Shown: one piece after another, positions 1-6,377 of the stretch
Layout: the number at the start of each line of letters is the position of its first letter
Position numbering within the stretch: the first letter of the stretch is position 1
Assembly (NCBI GenBank): GCA_038230775.1
Contig: JBBRMQ010000103.1
Span: 1 to 13,506 of the forward strand
DNA from: JBBRMQ01 sp038230775
GTDB taxonomy: Bacteria; Acidobacteriota; Thermoanaerobaculia; Gp7-AA8
Direction of reading: 5' to 3'
DNA length: 13,506 nucleotides
Notes under the pieces: generated by a model
Told to the model about the DNA's origin: nothing
Database searches by the model: none
Seen by the model: only the letters and a program-made list of their open reading frames with translations
Translations under genes and position numbers: made by a program

Positions 1-708
1 GAACAGGGTTCCGGTGCGACCGAGTCCGCACTGGATCTCGTCGAAGATCAGGATGGCGCCGGTGCGGTCAGCCATCTTCCGCGCCGCGACGAGGAACTCA
101 TCGCTCAGCGGAATGATGCCGCCCTCACCCATCACCGGCTCGAGGATGATGGCACTCGTATTTTCTGTGACCGCTGCTTCCAGGGCTGCGATGTCATTGG
201 GCGCGACAAACATCGCGCCGGGCACCAGCGGTTCGAACGGCGTGCGATACGCCGCGTGGCCGGTCAGGGAGAGCGCACCGAACGTGCGTCCGTGAAAGCT
301 CTCCTCGAGGGCGGCGACCTGCGAGCGGCCAGGATTGACGAGCCGTGCAAACTTCAGCGCCGCCTCATTCGCCTCCGTGCCACTGTTGCAGAAGAACGCG
401 CGCAGCAATCCCGACGCGCGCACGAGGCGCTCAGCGAGGATTCCCTGCGCAGGGTGATAGTAAAGATTGGAGACATGCAGCAACGACTTCGACTCATCGC
501 GAAGCGTCTTCACCAGCCTCGGGTGCTGGTGGCCGAGCACGTTGACGGCGATGCCGCCTAACAGGTCCCAGTACTGGTGACCGTCGGCATCGGTGATCCG
601 CGCGCCTTTGCCGCTGCGCGGATGGAACTGCGTGCGTGCGTAGGTCCCGAGGATGAAGGACTGGTCGCGTGCTTCCACCGCCGCGGGGGATTCGTCATGC
701 AGCAACAA
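1..708 (-). CDS. argD: Acetylornithine aminotransferase ArgD, N-terminal 236 residues (runs off the left edge)
   Basis: PLP-dependent class III aminotransferase that converts N-acetylglutamate semialdehyde to N-acetylornithine in arginine synthesis. I translated this frame by hand because it lacks an ATG and has no stop in the window. Visible family blocks are the cofactor phosphate-binding NSGTEANEAALKFAR, the SFHGRTFGALSLTG block, LEPVMGEGG, and IFDEIQCGLGRTG, whose Asp pairs with the PLP pyridine nitrogen. The PLP-binding lysine should lie about 30 residues past the edge, so it cannot be checked. The start is set at TTG 708-706: a strong AAGGAGGG lies seven bases upstream, and the frame runs LLLHDESPAAVEARDQSFILG into conserved sequence. 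It overlaps the 3' end of argB by 14 bases and is the last visible gene of argRCBD. The enzyme may also serve in lysine synthesis (DapC activity), as ArgD does in other bacteria. Confidence 0.93.
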   Translation of the reverse strand, partial: MLLHDESPAAVEARDQSFILGTYARTQFHPRSGKGARITDADGHQYWDLLGGIAVNVLGHQHPRLVKTLRDESKSLLHVSNLYYHPAQGILAERLVRASGLLRAFFCNSGTEANEAALKFARLVNPGRSQVAALEESFHGRTFGALSLTGHAAYRTPFEPLVPGAMFVAPNDIAALEAAVTENTSAIILEPVMGEGGIIPLSDEFLVAARKMADRTGAILIFDEIQCGLGRTGTLF

Positions 709-1432
709 GTTCGGTCCCTCCTTCGCCGATGACGATCGACTTCACGCCGGAGCTCAGCGCATGAAGCGCGGCTTCGAGCTTCGGCCGCATGCCGCCGGTG
801 ACGACGTTCTTTCTGATCAACGAACGGACTTTGCGGGCATCGAGCAGCGGCACAACGGCGCCGCTTCCGTCGAGAACGCCGGGGACGTCGGTGACGAAGG
901 TCAGCGACGAAGCACCGACGGCGATGGCGATCGCCGAGGCCGCCGTGTCCGCGTTGACGTTGAGCAGGGCGCCCGCATCGTCGATCGCGACGGAGGAGAC
1001 GACGGGAAGAATGCGGGCCGCAAGCAGCGAATGAATCAGGGCCGGATCGCTGGAACGCACGTCGCCGACATGCCCGAGATCAACTCCGTCAGACGGCGAC
1101 CGGCGGGCAGCGACCAACGTCGACGCATCGGCGCCGGAGATCCCGGCCGCGCGCACACCGAGCGCGGACAACTCCGAGACGAGCATCTTGTTCACGATGC
1201 CGGCCAGAACGCCGACGACTACGGGCAACGTTTCGCCGTCCGTGATGCGCAGGCCCGCGTGTGTGCGTTTGGCGATGCCGAGGCGCGACAGAAGCGCGTC
1301 GATGTGCTTGCCGCCGCCGTGCACCAGCACGATCTGCTCGCCGCCGTTCCAGGCGTCGGCAATGGACCGCAGCGACTGCGCGCGCCGCGTCGAGTCTTCG
1401 AGAAGGCTTCCGCCCAGCTTGATCACTTTCAT
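695..1432 (-). CDS. argB: Acetylglutamate kinase ArgB
   Basis: Amino-acid-kinase-fold enzyme that phosphorylates N-acetyl-L-glutamate with ATP, the second step of arginine synthesis; cytoplasmic. In the 245-residue product the family signatures appear in order: KLGGS (residues 5-9) and HGGG (38-41) in the phosphate-binding loops, GLRITDGET (60-68) at the acetylglutamate site, NVNAD (158-162), VTDVPGV, and GGMRPKL (213-219) near the C-terminus. ATG 1432-1430 is chosen because the amino-acid-kinase strand MKVIKLGG begins there; an in-frame ATG 11 codons upstream would only add sequence overlapping argC. The start shares one base with the argC stop (TGATG), so translation is probably coupled. 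The protein lacks the N-terminal helix of arginine-inhibited hexameric homologues. I therefore infer the dimeric, arginine-insensitive type, which fits control through ArgR. Confidence 0.96.
   Translation of the reverse strand: MKVIKLGGSLLEDSTRRAQSLRSIADAWNGGEQIVLVHGGGKHIDALLSRLGIAKRTHAGLRITDGETLPVVVGVLAGIVNKMLVSELSALGVRAAGISGADASTLVAARRSPSDGVDLGHVGDVRSSDPALIHSLLAARILPVVSSVAIDDAGALLNVNADTAASAIAIAVGASSLTFVTDVPGVLDGSGAVVPLLDARKVRSLIRKNVVTGGMRPKLEAALHALSSGVKSIVIGEGGTELVAA
716..723 (-). promoter_or_regulatory. Shine-Dalgarno sequence that sets the argD TTG start
   Basis: Read on the minus strand, AAGGAGGG lies inside the last codons of argB, seven bases before TTG 708-706. A second TTG follows immediately at 705-703 and could also be used. 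The nearest ATG (698-696) is in another frame. This is the clearest ribosome binding site in the window and decides the start. Confidence 0.8.
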
Positions 1433-2436
1433 CAGGCCAGCGCCTCCGTTTCCGCGAATCCGCACATGCGGTTGAAGTTCTGCACCGCCTGCGAGGCCGC
1501 GCCTTTGAGCAGGTTGTCGATGACGGACACGATCACCGCGCGCTTGCCGCCCTGCAGCAGGGTGAATCCGATCTCCGCGCGAGGCGTGTTCACCACGTGC
1601 TTCAGCTCGGGAAGCTGGCCGGCCGGAAGGACGCGCACGAACGGCGCCTTCGCGTACGACTTCTCATAAATCTCGGTCATCTCTTCGTTGGTCATCGTCT
1701 TCGTGAAGCCGATGTGAATCGTAGAGAGGATCCCCCGCATTGTCGGCAGCAGATGAGGCACGAAGACCAGCGCGGTCTTGTCGCCGAGGCGGAGACCCTG
1801 GCGGATCTCGGGCTCGTGGCGATGCGTGCCGACGCCGTAGGCCTTGAAGTTTCCGTACAGTTCACCAAACGACCACGCGACGTCGCCCTTCTTGCCGGCG
1901 CCCGAGACGCCGCTCTTCGAGTCGACGATGACTGGCTGGTCGCGATCGATGATGTACGTCAGCGGGCGCAGAGCCAGCAGAACGGATGTCGGATAGCATC
2001 CGGGATTGGCGACGAGCTGCGCGGTCTTGAGCTCGCCGTTGCACCACTCGGTGAGGCCGTAGACCGCGCGCTCCAGGATCGCGGGCTTCTCGTGGGCGAA
2101 GCCGTACCACTGCGGATAGAGCGCGGCGTCGGTGAGACGGAACGCGCCCGACAGGTCGACGACCTTGATGCCGGCGTCGAGGAGTTTCGGAGCGATCTCC
2201 GCCGACGCCTCGTTCGGTGTGGCGAGGAAAACGATCTCGGGATTCGCGGCCAGCAGAGCTTCCAGCGTGAACGGTTCGGCGAAGAGCGCGGGCAATGCGG
2301 GCGTGACCTGCGCGCGCGTCGCGCCGGGCGATGAAAACAGTCCGACCAGCTTCACCTCGACGTGCCGCGCGAGAATGGTGGTTAGCTCGGCGCCGGCGTA
2401 ACCGGTCGCGCCGACGATGGCAACGCGCTTAGCCAT
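1432..2436 (-). CDS. argC: N-acetyl-gamma-glutamyl-phosphate reductase ArgC
   Basis: NADPH-dependent reductase that turns acetylglutamyl phosphate into N-acetylglutamate semialdehyde, the third step of arginine synthesis. The 334-residue product opens with the dinucleotide-binding signature VAIVGATGYAGAEL. The catalytic cysteine lies in ANPGCYPTS (C147), and GTHRHEPEI supplies the conserved histidine region. Length is normal for the family. I use ATG 2436, giving MAKRVAIVGATG; the longer open frame to 2532 only adds a basic segment overlapping argR. The start overlaps the argR 3' end by eight bases and the stop touches the argB start, so it sits in the middle of argRCBD. No strong Shine-Dalgarno is visible upstream, consistent with translational coupling to argR. 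Confidence 0.96.
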   Translation of the reverse strand: MAKRVAIVGATGYAGAELTTILARHVEVKLVGLFSSPGATRAQVTPALPALFAEPFTLEALLAANPEIVFLATPNEASAEIAPKLLDAGIKVVDLSGAFRLTDAALYPQWYGFAHEKPAILERAVYGLTEWCNGELKTAQLVANPGCYPTSVLLALRPLTYIIDRDQPVIVDSKSGVSGAGKKGDVAWSFGELYGNFKAYGVGTHRHEPEIRQGLRLGDKTALVFVPHLLPTMRGILSTIHIGFTKTMTNEEMTEIYEKSYAKAPFVRVLPAGQLPELKHVVNTPRAEIGFTLLQGGKRAVIVSVIDNLLKGAASQAVQNFNRMCGFAETEALA

Positions 2437-2923
2437 GGTTGCGGTGCGCCGCCAGTTCGGCAATCTGTTGTACGTGCCGCGCGAACGCGGTCGCGGAGGT
2501 TGCGTGGCGGAAGGCGACGAAGATCGTGTCATCGCCGCCGACGGTTCCGAGCGCGTCTTCCGGCGGCGTCGCGTCGAGCGCGGAGGCGACGGGCTGCGCA
2601 GCGGCGGCGGGGGTCTTCAACACCACGAGATTCCCCGCCGCTTCGGCAAAGATCACCGAGTCGCGGAGGAGTTGCTCGAGGCGCTCCTCGCGAAGCTCGC
2701 GTGGAGCGAATGTGGAGATCGGCGTCACGGTGGCGAGATCGCCCGGCGCGACGTAGCCGGACGGCGTCTTCGCCAGACCGAGCTCGCGCACGTCGCGTGA
2801 GAGCGTGGGCTGCGTGACGCGGAATCCGCGCTTGCGCAGGATGGCCAGAATCTCGTCCTGCGAATGGATCGGTTGCTCGCGGACGATCCGGCTGATCTCT
2901 TCCCTTCTTGCATGAATATTCAT
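2429..2923 (-). CDS. argR: Arginine repressor ArgR
   Basis: Hexameric, arginine-dependent DNA-binding regulator of arginine genes. The 164-residue product has the N-terminal winged helix-turn-helix, with recognition helix VTQPTLSRDVRELGLAK (residues 36-52), and a C-terminal oligomerisation and arginine-binding domain with GTVGGDDT (126-133), whose two Asp residues bind L-arginine in characterised homologues. The start MNIHARREEI aligns with known ArgR N-termini. No Shine-Dalgarno precedes it; the promoter lies so close that the transcript may be leaderless. It is the first gene of argRCBD and has an ARG box in its own promoter, so it should repress itself together with the enzymes. Confidence 0.95.
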   Translation of the reverse strand: MNIHARREEISRIVREQPIHSQDEILAILRKRGFRVTQPTLSRDVRELGLAKTPSGYVAPGDLATVTPISTFAPRELREERLEQLLRDSVIFAEAAGNLVVLKTPAAAAQPVASALDATPPEDALGTVGGDDTIFVAFRHATSATAFARHVQQIAELAAHRNHG

Positions 2924-2924
2924 C

Positions 2925-2961
2925 GTCGTGTATTTTTATTCAGATCCTCGGGCAATGTCAA
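2925..2961 (-). promoter_or_regulatory. Promoter of the argRCBD operon
   Basis: On the minus strand a perfect -35 hexamer TTGACA (2961-2956) is followed after exactly 17 bases by TAAAAA (2938-2933), a 4/6 match to the -10 consensus. Transcription should begin around 2927-2924, only a few bases before the argR ATG at 2923. The -10 lies inside the ARG box, a normal arrangement for repression by blocking RNA polymerase. The start point is predicted from spacing only. Confidence 0.75.
2929..2942 (-). promoter_or_regulatory. ARG box (ArgR operator)
   Basis: The minus strand reads TGAATAAAAATACA. This differs at one position from the palindromic ARG-box pattern TGAATAWWWATTCA and closely resembles operators known from enteric bacteria and Bacillus. 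It covers the -10 of the argR promoter. A second partial site, the perfect 12-bp palindrome ATGAATATTCAT at 2912-2923, follows on the same helix face range (centres 18 bp apart) and contains the argR start codon. ArgR usually binds paired boxes about 21 bp apart, so the second site may be the weaker partner. Confidence 0.75.
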
Positions 2962-3070
2962 CAAAAACAGCACCCCGGCATTCCCTTCGAATGGGTTTTT
3001 GCCCGTCACAGACGGTGGATCAGGCGTTGGCCGGCCTGAAAAAAACACCTACCCTGTGGTGCGTAGCGCA

Positions 3071-3121
3071 GTGTGGCGCCAGTCCTCTGACTGGCGGCCA
3101 GCCTGAGGGCTGGCCCCACAC
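3071..3121. repeat. REP-like palindromic element, double hairpin with closing stem
   Basis: All parts pair perfectly. The outer stem is GTGTGG (3071-3076) with CCACAC (3116-3121). Hairpin 1 is CGCCAGTC (3077-3084), loop CTCT, GACTGGCG (3089-3096). Hairpin 2 is GCCAGCC (3097-3103), loop TGAG, GGCTGGC (3108-3114), leaving one spare C. The result is a compact three-way junction. A further 5-bp hairpin with a 4-base loop follows at 3124-3137. It lies in the 3' region of the WalJ-like gene and about 110 bp upstream of the argR -35. This architecture resembles dispersed REP elements that protect or end transcripts; whether it recurs in the genome cannot be seen here. No coding function is apparent between 2962 and 3175. 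Confidence 0.7.
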
Positions 3122-3175
3122 CTGCCGCTGTCGCGGCCTGCGAGGTCCAGGTTTTGAACCGCTACCAGCGACGCG

Positions 3176-4006
3176 CTAGAACAAGGGCATCTGCGTGGAA
3201 CGCGCGGGGATCATCGAGCGGCGTCCGCCACGACGAGCGACTTCGAACAAGCCCGTCGGCTGGAACTGCTGCGCGATGCCGAGCTCGAGCTGCGCGCCGG
3301 TTCGCGCCACAACCCGCGCCGCCATGTCGCGGACGATCGTCTCGTGGTTGTTCTTCTGCGACAGGTGAATCAGGCAGAGCATCTTCATGTCCGCGCCGAT
3401 CATCCGCTGCACCGCCGACATCGAGTCGTCGTTCGACGGGTGCCCGAAGCGCGACATGATCCGGCGCTTCAGCGACCACGGATACGTTCCCATGCGCAGC
3501 ATGTCGAGGTCGTGATTCGACTCGAAGAAGAGGCCGTCGCAGTTCTGGAGATGCTTCAGGACCGGCGCGTCGACGTGGCCGAGGTCGCTGGCGAGACCGA
3601 CGCGGGTGCCGTCGCGGGCCTCGATGACGAAGCAGGATGGGTCCGCCGCATCATGAATCGTGCGACAGGCGTGAACGTTCAGCTCCCCGATCGGAAACAC
3701 CGTGTTGTTCTCGAAGGTCACGACCTTCGTCTCGACGCGGTCGATCCGGCTGGCGTCGAGCGTGCCGCGCGTCAGATAGATGGGAACCCCATACTTGCGA
3801 CCGATCGACTCCGCTCCGCGGATGTGATCGTAGTGCTCGTGGGTGATCACGATCGCCTGCAGCTTCTCGATGTCGCGGCCGATCTGCTCGAGCCGCTTCT
3901 TCGTCTCTCGCGGGCCGAATCCGGCGTCGACGAGAATGCCGGTGCCGTCACTCTCGAAGTAGTAGGAGTTGCCGGCGCTGCCCGATCCGAGTGGAGCGAC
4001 GATCAC
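3176..4006 (-). CDS. WalJ/YycJ-type metallo-beta-lactamase-fold hydrolase
   Basis: Cytoplasmic metal-dependent hydrolase of the YycJ/WalJ (VicX) branch. The 276-residue product has THEHYDH (residues 55-61), H118, D141 (in LASDLGHV) and H214 (in LIHLS), a full two-metal site. ESNHDLDMLRMGTYPWSLKRRI and FGHPSNDD are hallmarks of this branch. In Firmicutes these proteins accompany the WalRK wall-homeostasis system and are proposed to act on nucleic acid; the substrate here is unknown. I choose GTG 4006-4004 because it places the conserved LGSGSAGN five residues in, as in homologues, and TATCCT lies seven bases upstream. ATG 4030 (adding MTSCILDF) is the alternative. The open frame to 4156 would translate repeat sequence and is not credible. 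It is divergent from murA, which suits a wall-related role. Confidence 0.88.
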   Translation of the reverse strand: MIVAPLGSGSAGNSYYFESDGTGILVDAGFGPRETKKRLEQIGRDIEKLQAIVITHEHYDHIRGAESIGRKYGVPIYLTRGTLDASRIDRVETKVVTFENNTVFPIGELNVHACRTIHDAADPSCFVIEARDGTRVGLASDLGHVDAPVLKHLQNCDGLFFESNHDLDMLRMGTYPWSLKRRIMSRFGHPSNDDSMSAVQRMIGADMKMLCLIHLSQKNNHETIVRDMAARVVARTGAQLELGIAQQFQPTGLFEVARRGGRRSMIPARSTQMPLF

Positions 4007-4013
4007 GAAATCA

Positions 4014-4019
4014 AGGATA
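4014..4019 (-). promoter_or_regulatory. Possible -10 element of a leaderless transcript for the WalJ-like gene
   Basis: Minus-strand TATCCT (4/6 to consensus) lies seven bases before GTG 4006. The same geometry precedes murA and nearly the same precedes argR and carB. No good -35 is visible 16-18 bases upstream. The call depends on the recurring pattern rather than on this site alone. Confidence 0.35.
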
Positions 4020-4084
4020 CAGGATGTCATCCGAGCGTAGCGAAACCGGTGAGGCGCGAGAGACGACTGGAGGCAGGAAGCCAC

Positions 4085-4180
4085 TGAATGAAGAATTTCG
4101 AATGAAGAATTTGGAATGAAGAATCTGCTCGAACAGCGCTTTTCTTCATTCTTCATTCTTCATTCGAAATTCTTCATTCA
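4085..4180. repeat. Large inverted repeat made of 7-bp words
   Basis: Positions 4085-4110 and 4155-4180 are a perfect 26-bp inverted repeat. After three mismatches, ten more pairs extend it to roughly 39 bp per arm (4085-4123 with 4142-4180) around an 18-base loop. The left arm is six contiguous heptamers that all begin GAAT: GAATGAA alternating with GAATTTC, GAATTTG and GAATCTG (4086-4127). The right arm, read on the minus strand, is five more (4179-4145), four GAATGAA and one GAATTTC. It is AT-rich in a GC-rich setting. It fills most of the divergent gap between the WalJ-like gene and murA and ends 43 bp before the murA start. The rest of the gap (4020-4084) shows nothing I can name. Confidence 0.9.
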
Positions 4181-4207
4181 ATCGGCGTCGCCGCTCGCTG
4201 CCCGCCA

Positions 4208-4215
4208 TATACAAT
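4208..4215 (+). promoter_or_regulatory. -10 element of murA, probably giving a leaderless mRNA
   Basis: TATACAAT contains TACAAT (4210-4215), a 5/6 match to the -10 consensus, followed by seven bases and the murA ATG at 4223. Normal spacing would put the transcription start at or next to the A of ATG. The intervening bases are five C, G and T, with no Shine-Dalgarno. No clear -35 is seen around 4187-4192. It would drive the whole murA-folP-cdaA-cdaR-glmM operon. Confidence 0.55.
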
Positions 4216-4222
4216 CCCCCGT

Positions 4223-5515
4223 ATGCCCACGGAACGTTTCGTCGTCGAAGGGGGACGGCGTCTCGAAGGGACGATCCGTCCCGGAGGGAACAAGAACGCG
4301 GCGCTGCCGATCCTCGCGGCTTGTCTGTTGACGGACGAGCCGATCGTGCTGCGCAATCTGCCGGACATCCAGGACGTCCGGGTCATGCTGCAGATCATCG
4401 AAGGCCTTGGTGCCGGAGTCGAGCGCATGGAAGAGAACGTCGTTCGCATCCACGCGAAGGGCGAGTGCTCGCCGGACCCCGATCCCGATCTTTCTCGCAA
4501 GATCCGCGCGTCGATCCTCCTCGCCGGTCCGCTTCTCGCGCGCTGCGGCCGCGCGACGATCGCCAAACCCGGCGGTGACGCGATCGGCCGCCGCCGCATC
4601 GACACCCACCTTCTGGCGCTGGAGGGCCTCGGCGCGCAGATCGAGGTCTCGGCGCAGGACTATCGCATGAGCGCGCGGACGCTGGTCGGGAAAAAGATGT
4701 TTCTCGATGAAGCGTCGGTGACCGCGACGGAGAACGCGGTCATGGCCGCGGTCCTCGCCGAGGGAGACACGCTCATCTACAACGCGGCCGCGGAGCCGCA
4801 CGTTCAGGACCTCTGCCGTTTTCTGAACGCGCGCGGCGCGCAGATCGAGGGCATCGGCACCAACTCGATCAACATCCGCGGTGTGAAGTCGCTCAAGGGC
4901 GGCGAGTTTCATATCCCGAGCGACCACATCGAAGTCGGCTCGTACATCGGCCTGGCGGCGATCACGCGCGGCGAGATCCTCATCCAGGACGCCGTGCCGG
5001 AGCACATGATGGCCGTGCGCCTCATGCTGGAGAAGCTCGGCGTCGAGATCCGCATCGAGGGGAACGACATCCGGGTTCCGGACCAGCAGGCGCTCCGCGT
5101 GCGGTATGACATCGGCGCCGCCGTTCCGAAGATCGACGACGGTCCGTGGCCCCTCTTCCCCGCCGATCTGCTGTCGATCATGCTCGTCGTCGCAACGCAG
5201 GCCGAGGGGACGGTCATGATCTTCGAGAAGATGTTCGAGTCGCGGCTGTTCTTCACGGACAAGCTGATCTCGATGGGCGCGCGCATCATCCTCTGCGACC
5301 CGCATCGCGCGATCGTCGTGGGCGGGAACCGTCTTACCGGGGCAGAAATCTCCAGCCCCGACATCCGGGCTGGAATGGCGCTCCTGCTCGCGGCGCTGTG
5401 CGCCAAGGGCGAGAGCATCATTCACAACGTGCATCAGATCGACCGCGGCTACGAGCGCATCGAACAGCGTCTGAATCAGCTCGGCGCGCGGATCGTGCGC
5501 GAGCGCGATGAATGA
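4223..5515 (+). CDS. murA: UDP-N-acetylglucosamine 1-carboxyvinyltransferase MurA (Asp at the catalytic Cys position)
   Basis: Transfers enolpyruvate from PEP to UDP-GlcNAc, the first committed step of peptidoglycan synthesis; cytoplasmic. The 430-residue product keeps the EPSP-synthase-like two-domain layout: GNKNAALP with K24 and N25, RAS (96-98), the active-site loop PGGDAIGRRRIDTH (116-129), FPADL with the general-base Asp, and the C-terminal DIRAG and RGYERIE motifs. The residue equal to E. coli Cys115 is Asp119. Asp at this site is known from mycobacterial and chlamydial MurA, where the enzyme works but is not alkylated by fosfomycin. Some segments are unusual, for example FESR for FENR and DHIEVGSYIG for the common RIETGT, so it is a divergent MurA. 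It heads a five-gene operon and overlaps folP by eight bases. The start follows a -10-like TACAAT directly. Confidence 0.93.
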   Translation: MPTERFVVEGGRRLEGTIRPGGNKNAALPILAACLLTDEPIVLRNLPDIQDVRVMLQIIEGLGAGVERMEENVVRIHAKGECSPDPDPDLSRKIRASILLAGPLLARCGRATIAKPGGDAIGRRRIDTHLLALEGLGAQIEVSAQDYRMSARTLVGKKMFLDEASVTATENAVMAAVLAEGDTLIYNAAAEPHVQDLCRFLNARGAQIEGIGTNSINIRGVKSLKGGEFHIPSDHIEVGSYIGLAAITRGEILIQDAVPEHMMAVRLMLEKLGVEIRIEGNDIRVPDQQALRVRYDIGAAVPKIDDGPWPLFPADLLSIMLVVATQAEGTVMIFEKMFESRLFFTDKLISMGARIILCDPHRAIVVGGNRLTGAEISSPDIRAGMALLLAALCAKGESIIHNVHQIDRGYERIEQRLNQLGARIVRERDE

Positions 5516-6377
5516 GCTGCGGCTGCCCCGCGGCCGCGTTCTGAAGCTCGCGCGTACGCCGCTGGTAATGGGCATCCTCAACATCACGCCCGATTCGTTC
5601 TCGGACGGCGGCGTGCACTTCGATCACACCAAGGCGACGCACGCAGCGATGCAGATGGAAGAAGATGGCGCCGCGATCATCGATGTCGGCGGTGAGTCGA
5701 CGCGGCCCGGTGCGGAGCCGATCTCGCCCCAGGCCGAAATCGATCGCGTCATTCCAGTCATCGAACAGATCCGCCACCGCAGCGATATCCCGATCTCGAT
5801 CGACACGCGACGAGCGGAGGTGGCGGAGGCGGCGATGGCGGCAGGGGCGGACGTGATCAACGACGTCAGCGCGCTTCGCTACTCCACCGGAATGCGGCCT
5901 TTGGCGGCCAGAATGAAGGTTCCGGTCATCCTGATGCACATGCGCGGCGAGCCTTCAACGATGCAGCAGCTCGCGCAGTATGAGGATGTCGTGCTCGAGG
6001 TTGGATCGGAACTTCGCGACTTCGTTGCGGCCGCGCGCGCGGCGGGGATCGATCAGATTCTTGTCGATCCCGGTATCGGATTCGCCAAGAACCTCGAGCA
6101 AAACCTTCAGCTTCTGGCGCGGGCGCACGAGCTCACCGCGATCGCGCCCGTGGTCATCGGCGCGTCGCGAAAGGCCTTCATCGGCCACATCACGGGACGT
6201 GCTTCCGGACCCGAGCGCAAGATCGGATCGCTCGCTGCGGTGGCAGCGGCACACGATGCGGGGGCCGCCTTCGTTCGCGTGCACGATGTTCGCGAGACGG
6301 TGGATTTTCTGCGCGTGCTGGAAGCGATCACCGTCAACCGGCAACCGTCAACGCGCCCAGAGGGCGCTTCAGAATGA
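5508..6377 (+). CDS. folP: Dihydropteroate synthase FolP
   Basis: Condenses p-aminobenzoate with hydroxymethyl-dihydropterin diphosphate in folate synthesis; the sulfonamide target. The TIM-barrel motifs are complete in the 289-residue product: MGILNITPDSFSDGG (21-35), DVGGESTRPGA (59-69), SIDT (97-100), INDVSA (117-122), MHMRGEP (143-149), VDPGIGFAK (186-194), GASRK (218-222) and RVHDV (257-261). The ATG lies eight bases inside murA. The last 15 residues (TVNRQPSTRPEGASE) lie beyond the usual fold end and are largely encoded by a heptamer-type repeat that recurs in the 10.2-kb intergenic region; this tail is probably dispensable. The stop overlaps cdaA by four bases (ATGA). A folP-cdaA-cdaR-glmM order is a recognised bacterial arrangement. 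Confidence 0.95.
   Translation: MNELRLPRGRVLKLARTPLVMGILNITPDSFSDGGVHFDHTKATHAAMQMEEDGAAIIDVGGESTRPGAEPISPQAEIDRVIPVIEQIRHRSDIPISIDTRRAEVAEAAMAAGADVINDVSALRYSTGMRPLAARMKVPVILMHMRGEPSTMQQLAQYEDVVLEVGSELRDFVAAARAAGIDQILVDPGIGFAKNLEQNLQLLARAHELTAIAPVVIGASRKAFIGHITGRASGPERKIGSLAAVAAAHDAGAAFVRVHDVRETVDFLRVLEAITVNRQPSTRPEGASE
6333..6367 (+). repeat. Heptamer words and a hairpin inside the folP 3' end
   Basis: Three contiguous heptamers GTCAACC, GGCAACC and GTCAACG (6333-6353) include the 14-mer CAACCGTCAACGCG (6342-6355), identical to 10186-10199. Directly after comes a perfect hairpin, GCGCCC (6353-6358), loop AGA, GGGCGC (6362-6367). Its 3' arm overlaps AGAGGG (6359-6364), the likely Shine-Dalgarno of cdaA nine bases further on, so the fold could dampen independent initiation at cdaA. 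The repeat is in frame with folP. Confidence 0.75.

Noticed and set aside
653..1669. Open plus-strand frame of 338 codons opposite argB and argC
   Set aside because: It is antisense to two firmly identified genes. Its product is Arg/Asp/Gly-rich with no motif, the usual result of reading GC-rich coding DNA backwards.
3039..3050. Intrinsic terminator for the WalJ-like gene (seven T on the minus strand)
   Set aside because: The stem directly before the T-run is only CACC/GGTG with an 8-base interior; the stronger hairpins end over 20 bases away. Possible but too weak to call.
3071..3121. tRNA-like cloverleaf
   Set aside because: The junction has only two inner arms, 51 bases, and no anticodon arm, T-loop sequence or CCA end.
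2928..3179. Small plus-strand frame across the argR upstream region
   Set aside because: It runs straight through the palindromic element and the argR promoter, has no ribosome site, and its product shows only repeat-derived sequence.
4085..4180. CRISPR array
   Set aside because: Units are contiguous 7-mers with no spacers and no cas genes nearby; the same holds for 13426-13503.
4178..5587. Open minus-strand frame of 469 codons opposite murA
   Set aside because: Shadow of murA; the product is full of Arg, Asp and His with no recognisable domain, and it runs through the repeat at its end.
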